30,756 nucleotides of DNA from Cyanophora paradoxa (GCA_004431415.1 QPMI01000037.1:1-30756); one strand, 5' to 3'; shown: positions 1 to 10,931, counted from the first letter of the stretch. Notes: generated by a model from the sequence alone, not told the origin. Translations and numbers: made by a program.

Positions 1-10
1 AATAGCCTCA

Positions 11-1140
11 TCATCCGCGGGGTGCATGTCTGTGCAGATCCGAGAGATCATCATCAGTGCGGGAATGACTGCACAGATCTAGAGCCGGTGCACCGTCTGC
101 ACCGCCTTCGGGGATTGCCAGATTTAATGTCAGTGAAGACAGCTTCGAGAACCTCGCAATGGCGGACTCGAGCGCTCCCAAGCGCTCGACCATTGCACGC
201 TTCACAACGTGAAGTCTCACACTCACATCTCGCAAGCTTGTCGACTGGAATGCCGCCAGGTCGGCAGACTCCAGTTTGTCACTGCTCAGCTGCGTACGCA
301 GTTAGGGAGTTAGTGACGAGAGCATAACTTAGCTCATATGGACGCGCACGTCGATACATATTTCCTCGAGGAAAGGAAATTTCGCGATGGAGTGTAGACC
401 AGTGTTGTTGAGCGGAAAGAAAATTTACTGCGTCGAGGAATCGGCCGACCTGGGCTTTTTGGCAAACCGCACGCAGTTGCCAGAGCACTCCACGGGATCA
501 GGATCGAGGACAATTGATCGCAGCGACTTTCCAGGGCCAGCAGCTAGAGTCGAGAAGGGTCGCCGATCTCTGAAGGTCCGTGGGGAATCTTTCAGGGTGA
601 ACAGTTGATGACAACGTCACGCAGAGCTGATAAGGTCGGAGGACTGCAAGCACGCTGCAGTCGTTTGCCGAGAAGTGGATAGACTGAAGGTTGGGAGGGC
701 TGGCTGCGATCGCTGCTGCTGCTGTGCTGTCCAGGGGAAACGCGTTCGGCATCAGCTTGAGGGACGAATACTGCTCAACGACTCAAGGACGCTTGCAAGT
801 CCTCAGCGGTTGCCTTTTGCCTCTGGTCAATACGTAGGTTGACAAGGTCGCCCTTAGGGAGTATCCGAAAGAACTCGTACTCCAGCGTCTCTAGGCGAAT
901 GGCAAGCTTCTCCAGAGCGCTGCGCGCCGCACGCTGCGGCCGGAGAGCTGCGAGGGTTGCCAGGATGAAAGCATGCACGACGCTGTCGAGGCTGTTGATG
1001 TGTTCTGCCAAGAAGCACACGTCTGCCTCTGCACCTTGCCGTCCTTGTTTGCAGGCGCAGCACGGCAGAGCCAATGCCAAAGCCGAAATTGCTCTCGCTC
1101 TGCGCATGCATTCCAACGGTGACCCGCGTATGGCGCGCAA
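11..1140 (-). pseudogene. LRR-like host gene, broken into several frames
   Basis: Three successive minus-strand frames read as one protein: 1140-775 (ending in LETLEYEFFRILPKGDLVNL followed by a charged stretch), 770-498 (SPPNLQSIHFSAND) and 488-11 (AIARFSKLSSLTLNLAIPEG). Each shift is about one base. The spaced leucine pattern (L..L.I, LQSIHF, LSSLTL) is leucine-rich-repeat-like, and the first part is helical and rich in Ala, Leu and Arg. I do not recognise a specific family, but the style matches the genes at 2460-3746 and 5380-7513, so a local LRR-type gene family is likely (inference). The true 5' end was not found; upstream bases are coding-like in both directions. Each break could be a consensus error or real decay. 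No catalytic motif is visible. Confidence 0.4.
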
Positions 1141-1149
1141 GCGAGCTTG

Positions 1150-2450
1150 ATTTCTCGCTCCGGAGCAGCGACACGAGATGCTGAAACACGAATCCTCATT
1201 CGACCGCAGCTCGATACAGTCCCACGCTGTGCCTCGATACGCTCCTCAACGCCTGCGTGGCAGCGCGGGTTGGATCGGAGGTCCAAGTCGACTCGGCAGC
1301 GAGCCTGGGACGCACTACACATTCTCGAAGCGGCCAGGCTTGCACAGCGAGATGACTTGAAAACACTGCCAGGACGCGTCGGGCAGGTCGGAGATGGAAC
1401 GAAGCACCGCGCCAGATTCACTGGCGCTTCTGCACGGGCTCGCTTCGCTGAGCGTTCCGCCATCGCTCGCGTGCTGCGAGCTGGCGTGGCTGAGAGCCGT
1501 GTACCTCCTTCGTTGCAACTACGCTCAGCGGTAGCTCGTGCGGTAGCGCGGTAGCGCGGTAGCGCAGCATTGCAACCGGCGATGGATTGCGCGGCGAACG
1601 CCGCGCGAGACGCGCACGACTGAAACGCGCGCGTGTGAACGAGGAGAGAGCGATCCTGAACATGCGACTAATAGGGCTGCAGCGTTACAAGGTGCGTACT
1701 CTCACATCTTGTGTTGCTTGGTTGCGAGCTTGGTTGCGCAGCTGCAGACACCAGGAGCAGACTTGCAGCTGGCGTCCGCTGCAGAGCGGAGGTCCTTCAG
1801 CTTCATGATCAGCGGCTGCTGCAGTGGGCAGAGCAGCCGGTTGCACAAGACACGGCAGCCGCTTCAAACTTGCTCCAAGCTGCGGGCGCGGAGCCAGCGA
1901 CAGAGAGGTGCCAGCGCTTGCGAACACCCCTTTCGGGCAAGCTGGCGCTGATGCTGAGCGATGCATCAGCGCAAACGTGATCATGAGCAGGAGCATGCGC
2001 ATGCAGAGCAGCAACCGCCCCTTCGACCAGATGCCGGATAGCTCCTCGTTCGCATCTTAGAGCTCGTCTACGATGATCTCTCGAGCGTGCAAACCAGTCT
2101 TCAGCATCAACAAACGCTTCACGCAGCTTCTCAAAGATAAGAACTGGCCTGTGTCCGGCTGAACGGTTCCGATCTTGTGGAAATGGGCCCGCAGCCAACG
2201 AGCTCCTCAGCGCAGTCAGAGCTCTGTTCAGAGAAAAGAAACTCGCGGGCTGCGAGAACGTCATCGTCAGCTCATTTTGGCATGACCGGTCGAGCAGTTC
2301 CCGACATGCTCTACTCGCACCGAACAGAGAGGAAATTTGCATTCAAGCTATGCTTCATATTCTGAGGTCAATATTTGGTGCGCGAATTTGCACAGACATC
2401 GCGACAATGCATCAATTCCACTTCAAAAACCGGTGTTCTAACTGGCCTCG
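1150..2450. other. Coding-like Ala/Arg/Gln-rich sequence, gene not resolved
   Basis: Open frames occur on both strands, including 1809-2342 (minus, 177 codons) and overlapping plus-strand frames at 1587-2060, but none gives a recognisable domain. The plus strand from 1590 to 2060 reads as Arg/Ala/Gln-rich helical peptide that jumps frame repeatedly, and GTGCGT at 1692 could be a splice donor. Near 1540-1565 a short motif, ggtagcgc, is repeated (about three copies). I cannot choose a strand with confidence. Confidence 0.25.
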
Positions 2451-2459
2451 AGCTCAGAT

Positions 2460-3746
2460 GTGATCGAGGACGTGGCAAAGGCGAAGCTTCTGCGGAATTC
2501 TGTGCATGTCATTTTCGAGGGCTGGGACTACTGGGAGAAATGTGAACACGTGTTGTATGACGAAGTCAGCGAACAATTTGTCAGCACTCTAGATGTCGCA
2601 CGCGCATTCACGAAGGCGCTGCGGAACTATCCAGAAGGCGGTATCAGTGACCGCATACGAACGCTTTGCCGCCATCTTTCTCCGTGCAGCCGCTGAGGTC
2701 AATTTGAAAGGGCTCCGCGAGTTGTCATGGTACGATGCGAGCATGCGGGCCAGAGGACATTGATTAACACCGCCTTTCCTGTCAGCTGATCAGGCGGTAC
2801 GTATGCATCAGATGCACGTAATATCCATCAGCGCAGATAGTGTTTACTGACATCGATATCTACTGCAGGAGCGATAGTCAACTCTCCCCGCAACGCTTAT
2901 CATGCACAGTTCGGGAGGACACAGCGCTCTCGACGCTCAATCCGGAAAGTGTGCGAGCGTTGATAGTTGCGTATAAAAGCATGGGTCGACGGTCGAGCGT
3001 ATCAGCACAATGGCTAACCTCGAAAGTCTCGAGATTCAGGTGCGATTCGCATTGTTGTTCGGTGTTCGAGTTGCTTACTTCGGCAACGTCAGATCGGCTG
3101 CGAGACCACTTCAAAATTTGCGACCGCTCCCGATGCTTAAAAATGTTAGAATCATATCGAAGTGCGTATCTGTGCATTCGTGCCGGCCATCGTTCACCAC
3201 AATTCAGCAGACGCGGAGTTATCCAGCAGAAGACGTGCACAGAGCAATCGGTGTATCTTTCGAAGAAATCGAGCGAACTTGGAGCAACTCCGGCGCTCGA
3301 ACATGTGATCTGCTTGTACGAGATCTAGGCACTCGCTACCATCAGAATGTAGAAGCCGAACACTTCACCAAGACAGTTTTATGGCCTCCTTCGGTCAATG
3401 CGAACGAAAGTTCGCCTGCTCAGCATCGAAGGCTTCTTTCCACATCCGGCAGAAATCTTGCGGGTTCGCTGTTTCACTCATTCAAATGCGATTCCGTGTT
3501 TCTGATCAATGAAAGAAGGCGCTGTTGGAGTCGGGTCCAAGACTGGCTCATGTTGAACTTAACATCGCTGTGCGTACCAGAGTTGGTCTGGAGGAGCTTA
3601 CGCAAGCCGTCAACATGCTCTGCGAACATCAAAATACGCTTTCTCGGCTTTATTGCTTTTGGAGAGTCGAAATACGAGCGGCACGTCATTCTGGCCAGGG
3701 GCAATTCATAGATACCACAAGGGTCTACGCGATTTTTATCCTCTAA
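2460..3746 (+). pseudogene. LRR-like host gene, broken
   Basis: Plus-strand frames continue one another with single-base shifts. 2460-2650 includes LDVARAFTKALRNYPEGG; the next frame contains FAAIFLRAAAEVNLKGLREL and stops near 2760; 3010-3150 has NLESLEIQVRF and a leucine-rich run; 3525-3746 reads RVGLEELTQAVNMLCEHQNT to a stop. The repeated pattern (NLKGLREL, NLESLEI) suggests leucine-rich repeats like those at 11-1140 and 5380-7513. The middle part (3150-3520) cannot be assigned to one frame with confidence and might contain introns. Function unknown; an F-box/LRR-type adaptor is possible by analogy with the 5380-7513 gene (inference). Confidence 0.35.
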
Positions 3747-3749
3747 TTC

Positions 3750-4099
3750 AACTGCTTTCTCCACGATCAATAAAATGCAGCGAGGGAATTGGTGCAGTGT
3801 GCAGTATGTAAGATTATCGAGCTCGCTTGGCTAGCGCTACAATATGCCAAGTTACATACTCAGCTAGCTTTTGCTTGCTCGCAACAAATAATACAAAGAC
3901 AAAGTCGCATGTTCGCACATGGGATCTCTTCTTACTTCATTCCTGACTTCGCCCTCGGTCTTAAGCGACGATAGTGCTGACGTTGCAGACTTAAGATTGA
4001 CACATTCACGGTTTCGATTTCCCTCTCAAGATGGTTGAATTCGTCGAATTCCCTTTTGATCTGTCGTGCACGCACGTGAACTGACAGACGTCGGCATGA
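3750..4099. other. Intergenic, no gene seen
   Basis: Between the convergent candidates on either side I see no supported gene, RNA or repeat. A short plus-strand open frame at 3789-3974 has no recognisable features. Confidence 0.4.
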
Positions 4100-4500
4100 C
4101 TATATAATCACCAAATCTGTCTTTACCATTCGCTTTTGACAGCATTCGATCTCACAAATAACAGCATTCTTGAGGCTTTGAAATAGCTTTTCCAGTTGCT
4201 GAGAGTTTAACATGAGCACACACTCTTCGGAGGCGACCGGTTGGTTTATATCAGCGATCTCCTTTTCGATTACAGAACTGACCTGGAATTCGAGCATTTC
4301 AGAGAGTTGACCATCAGTGAGTGCGGGCCACGGCTCACATTAGCTGATAGCGCCATCACATCACTTCGAAGCTGCCGCATAATGTTCCGCTGGTTGTCGT
4401 GCTGTACATGCACTCGTTCGCACAGACGTCCGACGGTCAAGGAAAACTCATCACTACTATTTGATTCGCACCATCAACTTGTGAAATGTGAAGGGAAGCC
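4100..4500 (-). CDS. Small helical (coiled-coil-like) protein, 3' part
   Basis: The minus strand reads a helical peptide ending in KLFQSLKNAVICEIECCQ and a short tail before the stop at 4100. Upstream of about 4315 the same protein continues in a neighbouring frame (SDEFSLTVGRLCERVHVQHD, then NIMRQLRSDVMALSANVS), so one base appears lost near 4315-4320. The heptad-like spacing of hydrophobics suggests a coiled coil. I do not recognise the family and cannot place the start; an upstream intron is possible. Confidence 0.3.
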
Positions 4501-4539
4501 GTACGTGAAATCAAGCGCGTGTTCAAACTGTTTCTAAAA

Positions 4540-5378
4540 GTGCGAGCGTTCAAACCGTGTTATGAAGAATACTTTTCGCCGAGTCGTAGATCTAGAGTGG
4601 AGTAGTGTTCGCACCAGGTGCTCACTGTTTAGCAAGCTTAAGGCCTTTTTTCGCTGGAGTTCCCTGTGCCCGAAGTTTGCCTTTTGCTCGCACGCTCGCC
4701 ATTGATCTCTCCCGCGCCCGCTTCACCGTCGTGCACTGCGCATGCGCATGCGTGGCCGGTTAGCTTAAGCCAGCAGCTTATCCGCTGGCCGCTGAGTGCG
4801 ACGCACCTTATCTTCAGAGCTTTGATTCGACTGCGATACCAGGCCGGCCATGGGTCTTCAAGCTGCGACATACTTAAAGCTTGTAATACGCGTTTCCGAG
4901 TAAAACGACGGCTTCCCGCGCAAATCCCGTAGCTCGTACCCTTCCCATTTAGAACCCTAACCGTATCCTTACCGTACCCTCTGAGAAATTTCAAACTTGC
5001 GATGCAGCGTAGACGAAGGAAACGCTCGTGCGTCGTATTAATATTGGCGTGGGTGCGTTTATCGTGCTTGATTGTTGTCCTCTGCGCGCGCAGGGACGAG
5101 AGTCTGGATCTGGCCGCTGACTCTGGGAAGACACCAAAACGTGCTGGGCCGACAAATGCGCAGCTGCAGTGCGCATGCACGTTGACGCGCATTCGCGGAC
5201 CAAATCGGCTCACATAATGCAGGGAATCGGCTTGCAGTATGGAGCCTGCGGGCGGGATTCGAACCTACACATGGATCTACTAAAGACGTCGCCACGGTAC
5301 CAGAAGTAGATGAGCGGTACGCATATTCATTCGGAGGCAAAGCAAGCGAAAGAACCCTCTCTAACATTCGCCGCACAG
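4540..5378. other. Region without a supported gene; one pol III B-box-like site
   Basis: Long open frames (4638-5213 minus, 4666-4932 plus) show no domain and low-complexity composition, and are probably chance frames in GC-rich DNA. On the minus strand near 5252-5268 the sequence GGTTCGAATCC matches the RNA polymerase III B-box consensus, but the flanks do not fold into a full tRNA. At 5360-5378 CTAAC followed by GCACAG looks like a branch site and 3' splice site for the F-box gene that follows. Confidence 0.3.
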
Positions 5379-5379
5379 G

Positions 5380-7513
5380 CTCGAATCGACAAGAAAGGCA
5401 ACCATAACGATAAATGATCTTCCAGACGATGCCATCGCCATAATTGCCAGCATGGTTCTAATGAACGCTCGAGTCCGTGCGAGCTCTGTGGAGTAGCAGC
5501 CGGCGCTTCTACAGGATTCTCGTGGAACAGGGCAATGGCTTGAAGCGCGTCCGCACCGCGACCATCTTTCTTGACACAATTCCGGCTCTCCTGCTTGAAA
5601 GGGTGTGGATTCGCGCGAAGTGGATCCTAGAGCATGGCGGTAGCATCAATTCGCTTCCTCCAGCTTTGCCTCGGAATTATGGAAGCAGCCAAAGACGTTT
5701 AAGAAACTTGCAATCTCCTGGACAGCATACAGCGTTTCTTTGAGAAGCCCAAGCGGTGCCTAGGAATCTGCACAGGGTGTGGTTCCGACGACCTTGAGGC
5801 CATTCATTTTGACTGGGTCACTTATCTTGAAGACGGCGCCTCGCCGTCTTATTCTGGACGACAAGGCAAGCGCAAGCCTTCGCGCACACCGTGAACGGAG
5901 GAAATAGCCAGCATCGAGCCGTATCGAACTCTGTTACCAACGCAGGTATTCGGGGGCCCGTTCAGTAAGTCCAAATTCGCTACGTATTCGTTTACGTAAT
6001 CCATTCAGAACCAGAAGCTGACAAACAGTTTTTTCATAATTTGCAGCTTTCGTGACTGCGGGCCTGATGACACGTCATTTGGGACGGTCGAAGAGCTATG
6101 TGTCGACCAAGAAACCATCATGTTTCAAGAAGCTGCGGGTTCCTTCTCCTACTGGGCTTTCAGTGCCAAGAAAGTCATCATCAAAGGATGTCTAACAAGC
6201 GAAGGCCTAGAGCTGAAAACCCAGGACTCTTTCGTCCAGCGCCCGCGTCCATGATTTTCAATGTGCACGACCTGCCACTATTTATATTCGAGCAGCCTGA
6301 TTTGGATTGCAGATATCTGACGAGCCTCGGGACATCCAAAATGACTCGTCAATGGCCCACCGCGGCCGGCATCTCTGGTATTGCATCATACGGCGGGGAA
6401 TGCACGGAGGAGCTCCATGTCGAATTCACAGCAACTCGCATCCGCCCAGCTTCGCATCCAGTCGTCCAGTTCTTCTGCTCTCCCGACTCGTGCTGTCTCA
6501 AACATATTTCGTTCATCAATTGCATCATTAAGAGCGACAGCACGAATATAAATAAGATGGAACGGTATCTAAGCAATTTCACGCAAACGTTGCGCTTCAC
6601 GCTGGAGGACGGGCGTGATTACGAGCAAATCTTATCAGCAGCGCGGAAGTGTCAATCTCTTATCACGCTGGACCTGGTGGCATGCACAGTTCCACATGCA
6701 ACCGTGGCACAGCTCCGTAAATTATCACCGAATCGTCTCGCGGAACTCGCAAAGACATTACGATTCAGCAGCCTTCGCGAGCTGATCTTCCGCTTGCACC
6801 CTCTGACGCTCATGGAGCACAAGTCTTACGTGTCGAGCGCAACTGGCTGGTCACTCCATCACGAAGATCGCTTCGCAGTGCTCATCTCTGGAAACCTCCG
6901 CCTGGTTGGAGTGACTGGCTATGAACAGCGAACAGATGCAATGCGCGCAATCCCAGAATATGTTGCTCAGTGTGTGGTCGGGGCGTTCGAGAAGGCGCCA
7001 TCCTTAGAAAAGCTGCATCTTGTAGATATCTACTTGCGCAACGAAGTTGTCTTCGACCGGGCACTTGGAGAGAGAATAAGGTGTATTGTTAACCTCCTCG
7101 CACAGCTACATGAGCTTAATAAGAAGGTTCGTCTGCACCTCTCTTTCGCAGACGTTCTTTTTTGCAGTTTCCAGATTTGTGGTGCCATAAATGAGCTTCC
7201 TGCTGCGCAGATGGCACTCATGATTTCTGGTGCTCAAACCGATGTCAACTACGACGCAACGCGTGCCCTAGGAACACTCAACCAGCAATTGCAAGCGACG
7301 TCCTTCGACGTTCTTGAAACAGCGCTTGCGTCACTTCTCGATCATGTGCGCCAGAAGAACGCTCTGATCAAAGCACAGAGCGATAATGTCGACAATGAGA
7401 TCAAGACGATAAAAAATCGTATCTTAGAGATGCAGTCCTCTCGAAATGCATTATTATCGTGTAATCGATCATGCAATTGTCAATCATTTCAGCTAGACAG
7501 TCACTCGAAGTGA
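5380..7513 (+). CDS. F-box / LRR-like protein, multi-exon, with frameshifts
   Basis: An F-box-like start (INDLPDDAIAIIASMV, then SSRRFYRIL after a one-base shift near 5490) follows a likely 3' splice site at 5378. The frame then runs through LDTIPALLLERVWIRAKW and a Cys pair segment (GICTGCGSDDLEAIHF) to a donor at 5965. After the 82-nt intron it continues as HFRDCGPDDTSFGTVEEL, shifts once near 6250, and stays open to the stop at 7513. LRR-like units include SLITLDLVACTV, SSLRELIFRLHPL and SLEKLHLVDIYL. The last about 70 residues form a coiled coil (DNVDNEIKTIKNRILEMQ). F-box proteins are substrate adaptors of SCF ubiquitin ligases; that role here is inference. The 6098 ATG in the long open frame is probably not the true start. 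Upstream exons are likely. Confidence 0.5.
5965..6046 (+). other. Spliceosomal intron (82 nt)
   Basis: The donor is CA|GTAAGT, the branch site GCTGAC is at 6017-6022, and a T-rich tract leads to TTTGCAG at 6046. Splicing in phase 2 joins frame ...IRGPV to HFRDCGPDD..., an open frame on both sides. Confidence 0.65.
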
Positions 7514-7569
7514 ACAATTCATACATGAGAGCACGAACATGCAAACGCAATTCCAGCCACGGCCATGGG

Positions 7570-8203
7570 CTAGTCAAGCTCTATCACTGCGTCCGGATCC
7601 GCCAGGAAAGGTACATGCTCGACGGCCGGATCAACTGTATTCCTCGTAATGTAAAACAGATCATCCGGGGATGGCCCTGCGCCTTGACGCCTGTGCACGC
7701 GCACCCGTGAATTCGCGAGATCCGCAGCAGAAATCACCGTACGTATACGACGCAAAGATCGCTTGCACCAACGACTGGAAGGTTCGGCTTGCTGGGTCGT
7801 ACCAATGCACCGCCAGAGTGCCGCGGTCATCCACATGCGTACTGCAGTGCAGCTCCAAGAACGCCAGGTCCAGTAGCTCGCTCTTCCACGCATTCGAGTC
7901 CGAAGCACGGATCGTGACTCGCACAGGCCCTGCGCATGCGCTGTTGAGATCACGGCACACTAGCAGAAGCAACGATGCAACCGGGCATGCACCTGTCATT
8001 GAAGTGACGCGTAGCGGGGCAGGCCGGCAGTCGCCGAGAACGCGCACCTCGACAGTTTTAGAGCTGCCCTCGTTCTCGGGCACCTGCTTCTTTGACGGGT
8101 CGGGCTCCGGCTCTGACTTCCGCTTTCTTGAAGCTTTGGTAGGCATTTTCTTCTGAGGAATCGATCCGTTGTACTTTCGCGCCTTTTGTTTTGTCTTCGC
8201 CAT
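7570..8203 (-). CDS. Histone H3-tail-like fusion protein, copy 1
   Basis: The protein starts MAKTKQKARKYNG, then KKMPTKASRKRK. This aligns with the H3 tail (ARTKQTARKSTGG and KQLATKAARKS) through residues 1-27. An acidic/Pro linker (about residues 29-50) leads to a domain shared by four copies: VEVRVLGDCRPAPLRVT, a middle segment with GPVRVTIRASDSNAWKSELL, and LVQAIFASY near the end. No core histone fold follows. Where the other copies have TGA after ...DF, this one has TGC (7727-7729), so the frame runs on to TGA at 7661. A conserved downstream segment (SPDDLFYITRNTVDP, then EHVPFLA) continues one base out of frame to 7570. Function unknown; competition for H3-tail readers or writers is inference. 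It converges on the F-box gene 56 bp away. Confidence 0.6.
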
Positions 8204-8691
8204 TAGAGCGAGCGCGCCTCGAAACTTCCGAGAGTCGCTAGATCCTGTCGGAAAACTGGAAACTGGGGAGTCGCGCTCCTCGAGCTCGCGCCGCGCTGCC
8301 TTGTGCAGACGCTAGATTGCTGGATCTTGGTCTCGTCCGGGACGGCCCGGACGGCCCGGGATGGGACTAGTGGGGTACACGTGCGCTCAATGCCGCAGCA
8401 AGTCTCGAAGCTTTCAGGCGGTGACCGGTGGTCGGAGATCGAGCTAGAGCGCGTAAAACAGCTAGCCGGAGGCTTAGCCATCGCCGGCAGCCTCGCTGAC
8501 GTGGACTCGGGCGCCGCGTGGCCTGTCATGATCAACGGCGCTGAACGTTGAACGTTGATAGATATAGCCGTCGACTTCGGCATTCGTGAATGTGCACGCC
8601 CGCTTCGTGCTCTGCCTTTACAGTTCGCCGCTGGAACTCATGCGGCTTGTTCCCTGCAGGCCTAGGTCGTCCGTTCTCCGGATCCTCGCAG
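8204..8691. promoter_or_regulatory. Divergent intergenic region between H3-tail copy 1 and the protease gene
   Basis: The gene at 8203 (minus) and the gene starting at 8692 (plus) diverge, so promoters for both should lie here. Open frames on both strands have no recognisable domain. Two short direct repeats are visible: gacggcccgg twice near 8340-8358 and gaacgttgaacgttga near 8543-8558. No clear TATA element was found. Confidence 0.3.
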
Positions 8692-9464
8692 ATGGCCTCC
8701 GCGAAGGCAGCGAAGCGCCGGCGGGATATGCAATGTGATGATTCAGATCCGAAGCCCTCTCCTGTAGTTTTAAAGAAGCGCATACGGCGGCAAAGACAGC
8801 TGCAGTGTGGTGACCCAGAGCCCTCTTCTGAGTTGGAGGAGCTGGGCACAGTCAAGGCGCGGCGAAGATCGTTAGCGCAGATCTAGTTCGGCATCAGCTC
8901 AGCTTCAGCTGCAGCCGGGATTTGTGGCTGTCATCGAGCGCAATCGAGAGCGCGCTCGTTTGCATCCGCGGCGGCGGCCAAGGAGGCAGTCACACAGAAT
9001 TGGTTCATCGCACATCCGCTCGCCCTCCACGACGCTGAATCCTACATAGAAGCGTTACTCGAGCACTTGAATGGCACCAGCACACGCGCTCTCGTCCCCG
9101 TCAACAACCGACGACACTGGACACTCTTGGTTATCGACGGCAAGGTCTGCAGATACTACGACAGCATTGGCGCGAAGGCTCCGCGCAAGCTCGCAAGAAT
9201 TCTCTTGAAACATGAAATTGACGTCATCCAATCGGTACAGCGAGCAGTGCAGCATGACGGCCATCAGGTTAGTGCTGTTTTCACTCCCGCCCGTGGCCAG
9301 TGGCAACGGCTGACCACGCTCGCTAGTGCGGGATCTGGTTGCTGGACTTCGCAGAGCGCGAAATGCGAGGCAACCCTCTAGATCTAGATTTAGATGGAGA
9401 CTACATAGAGCGCCGTAGGAGAGAATTTGAGGCGCTCGTGTTGCACTACAGCGCTGGCAATTAG
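8692..9464 (+). CDS. Ulp1/SENP-like C48 cysteine protease, 2-3 exons
   Basis: The C-terminal half has the C48 signature: NNRRHWTLLVIDG (catalytic His with Trp), YYDSIG (catalytic Asp), then QHDGHQ joined by a 59-nt intron to CGIWLLDFAERE (catalytic Cys in CGIW), ending at TAG 9462-9464. Upstream, DLWLSSSAIESALV resembles the WL..I substrate-entry region. The N-terminus (MASAKAAKRRRD, KKRIRRQRQ) is very basic and NLS-like with two related Cys-Asp/Glu-Pro segments. A short candidate intron (8871-8914) removes an in-frame TAG, and one base appears missing near 8960-8985. Ulp1-family enzymes cleave SUMO or related modifiers; similar domains also occur in transposons and viruses, so the substrate is unknown. 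The usual Asp before CG is Gln here. The gene lies between two oppositely oriented H3-tail genes. Confidence 0.65.
9268..9326 (+). other. Spliceosomal intron (59 nt) in the protease gene
   Basis: CAG|GTTAGT opens the intron, the branch-like CTGAC is at 9311-9315, and GCTAG closes it at 9326. Removal joins DGHQ to CGIWLLDF and restores the catalytic Cys motif; reading through destroys it. Length 59 is not a multiple of three. Confidence 0.75.
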
Positions 9465-9562
9465 GCGCTCCTGTTGTATCCGTGCCGCCGCGTATACGTA
9501 TAATACATCCGCGTATTTTTGGCTACGAAATCCGGACTAGGGAAGGATGCCGGCACTTGCAA

Positions 9563-10193
9563 CTATTCCTGATTGATCGCCAGGAAAGGTACATGCTCGA
9601 CTTCCGGGATGATATCCCTCCTCGCGACGTAATACAGATCTCCCGGGATGGCCCGGACTCGACGCCTGTGCACGCGCACCCGTGAATTCGCGAGATCCGC
9701 ATCAGAAATCACCGTAAGACGCAACAATCGCTTGCACCGGAAGCTCGAAGTACCAGCCTGCTTGGTCGTACCGAGATCGATACAGCACCAGCTCCTCGAG
9801 GTGCACATGCGTACTGCAGTGCAGCTCCTCGAACGCCAGGTCCAGTAGCTCGCTCTTCCACGCATTCGAGTCCGAAGCACGGATCGTGACTCGCACAGGC
9901 CCTGCGCATGCGCTGTTGAGTTCACGGCACACTGGCAGAGCAACGGTGAATCGGTGTACATTTGCACCTGTCATTGCAGTGACGCGTAGCGGGGCAGGCC
10001 GGCAGTCGCCGAGAATGTGTACGTCAACAAAGCTGCCTTCGTTCTCGGGCCGCGGTCGTGGCGCGTAAAGAGCATTCAGTGCTTCCGACTCCGCGACCTG
10101 CTCCGCTGTCGGCGGCCGCGGCCGCTGTGCGAGGTTCTTTCGAGGAGCTTTTCCGCCTGTAGACATACGCGCTCTCTCTTTCACTTTCGCCAT
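9563..10193 (-). CDS. Histone H3-tail-like fusion protein, copy 2
   Basis: Start ATG at 10191-10193 gives MAKVKERARMSTGGKAPRK, which aligns with H3 residues 1-18 and is identical to H3 over STGGKAPRK. Then comes a linker shared with copies 3 and 4 (PTAEQVAESEALNALYAPRP), the conserved domain (HILGDCRPAPLRVTAMTGA, then RASDSNAWKSELLDLAFEEL) and PVQAIVASYGDF before TGA at 9702-9704. Conserved sequence continues beyond that TGA to 9563 (GDLYYVARRDIIPEVEHVPF), with a one-base shift. An earlier ATG at 10319 is in frame but adds low-complexity sequence and loses the H3 alignment at the N-terminus, so I prefer 10193. Copy 2 has the best-preserved H3 tail, including K4, K9-region, S10, K14 and K18 equivalents, though K9 itself is Met. 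Function unknown. Confidence 0.65.
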
Positions 10194-10930
10194 CCAGCAG
10201 CTTCGAGTTGTGGCAGCACTGCACGCCAAGCCGGCTTTTTTTGCCGGCGCGGTAAGTTCGGCACTCCCCCCCTTCTCTTCCCCCCCTCCTTCCTCTATGA
10301 CCGTGGCCTGAGTATGCACTGTGTGGAAGCTTCCCGATTAAATCGTATTTGAACAGCAGGTTCAGTGCAATACTGAAATTCAATTGTGATTTAAACGAAG
10401 ATCACACGTCTAAATATTGAGCACGCCTTCGAACAGGCGCTGGAATTCAGCATCCTCCAGGTCGTCGATTTTTGCTGATCACAATATCAGCATCGGAGTA
10501 AATAAAAATGCATCCGAGGGGAACCGCCATACCTCGCAGTGTCGCAATTTCAGCTGACATTTACAAAGAATCGCGAACGAGGTGTAAACATAAATGTACC
10601 GCGACGTTCATAAAATCATCGGGAGGAAAACCGCCGTACCACGAAGCGTCGTGACTTCATCTAAGATACCCATACTCAAGGCCGGAAATTGAATGTACCG
10701 CGAAGGAGTGAGATAGCGTACCACGAAGAGCTTTCTTCTGAGATTGGAGACCCGCATTCATAGCTGCAGTCATTATCAGTCACTCAGAAATCCCAATTCC
10801 GAGAAAACGGCGAAGTGGAAACCGGTCAGCCGCTGCAGTTGCGCTTGGGGAGCTGCATTCACAGCTACACGCACGGGAAACGGTCAAATCGAGACCTAAA
10901 TCGAAAAGCAGTCTAAAAAAACACCATTGG
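10194..10930. other. Intergenic, diverged short repeats
   Basis: No gene is supported. From 10500 to 10740 a short phrase recurs in altered form: accgccatacctcgcag, accgccgtaccacgaag, taccgcgaagg and gtaccacgaag. A C/T-rich run lies at 10265-10295 upstream of H3-tail copy 2 and could belong to its promoter. Confidence 0.35.
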
Positions 10931-10931
10931 T

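Noticed and set aside
4638-5213. 191-codon minus-strand gene
   Set aside because: It has no domain, low-complexity composition and a competing plus-strand frame; likely chance in GC-rich DNA.
5225-5310. tRNA gene on the minus strand
   Set aside because: The T-loop and B-box look right, but the T-stem has a mismatch, the acceptor arms do not pair and no good anticodon stem forms, so I kept it only as a possible pol III relic.
6098-6250. ATG at 6098 as start with a hydrophobic LLLLGF signal peptide
   Set aside because: The overlapping frame joined by the 5965-6046 intron is more protein-like and continues the F-box exon; the hydrophobic run is out of frame.
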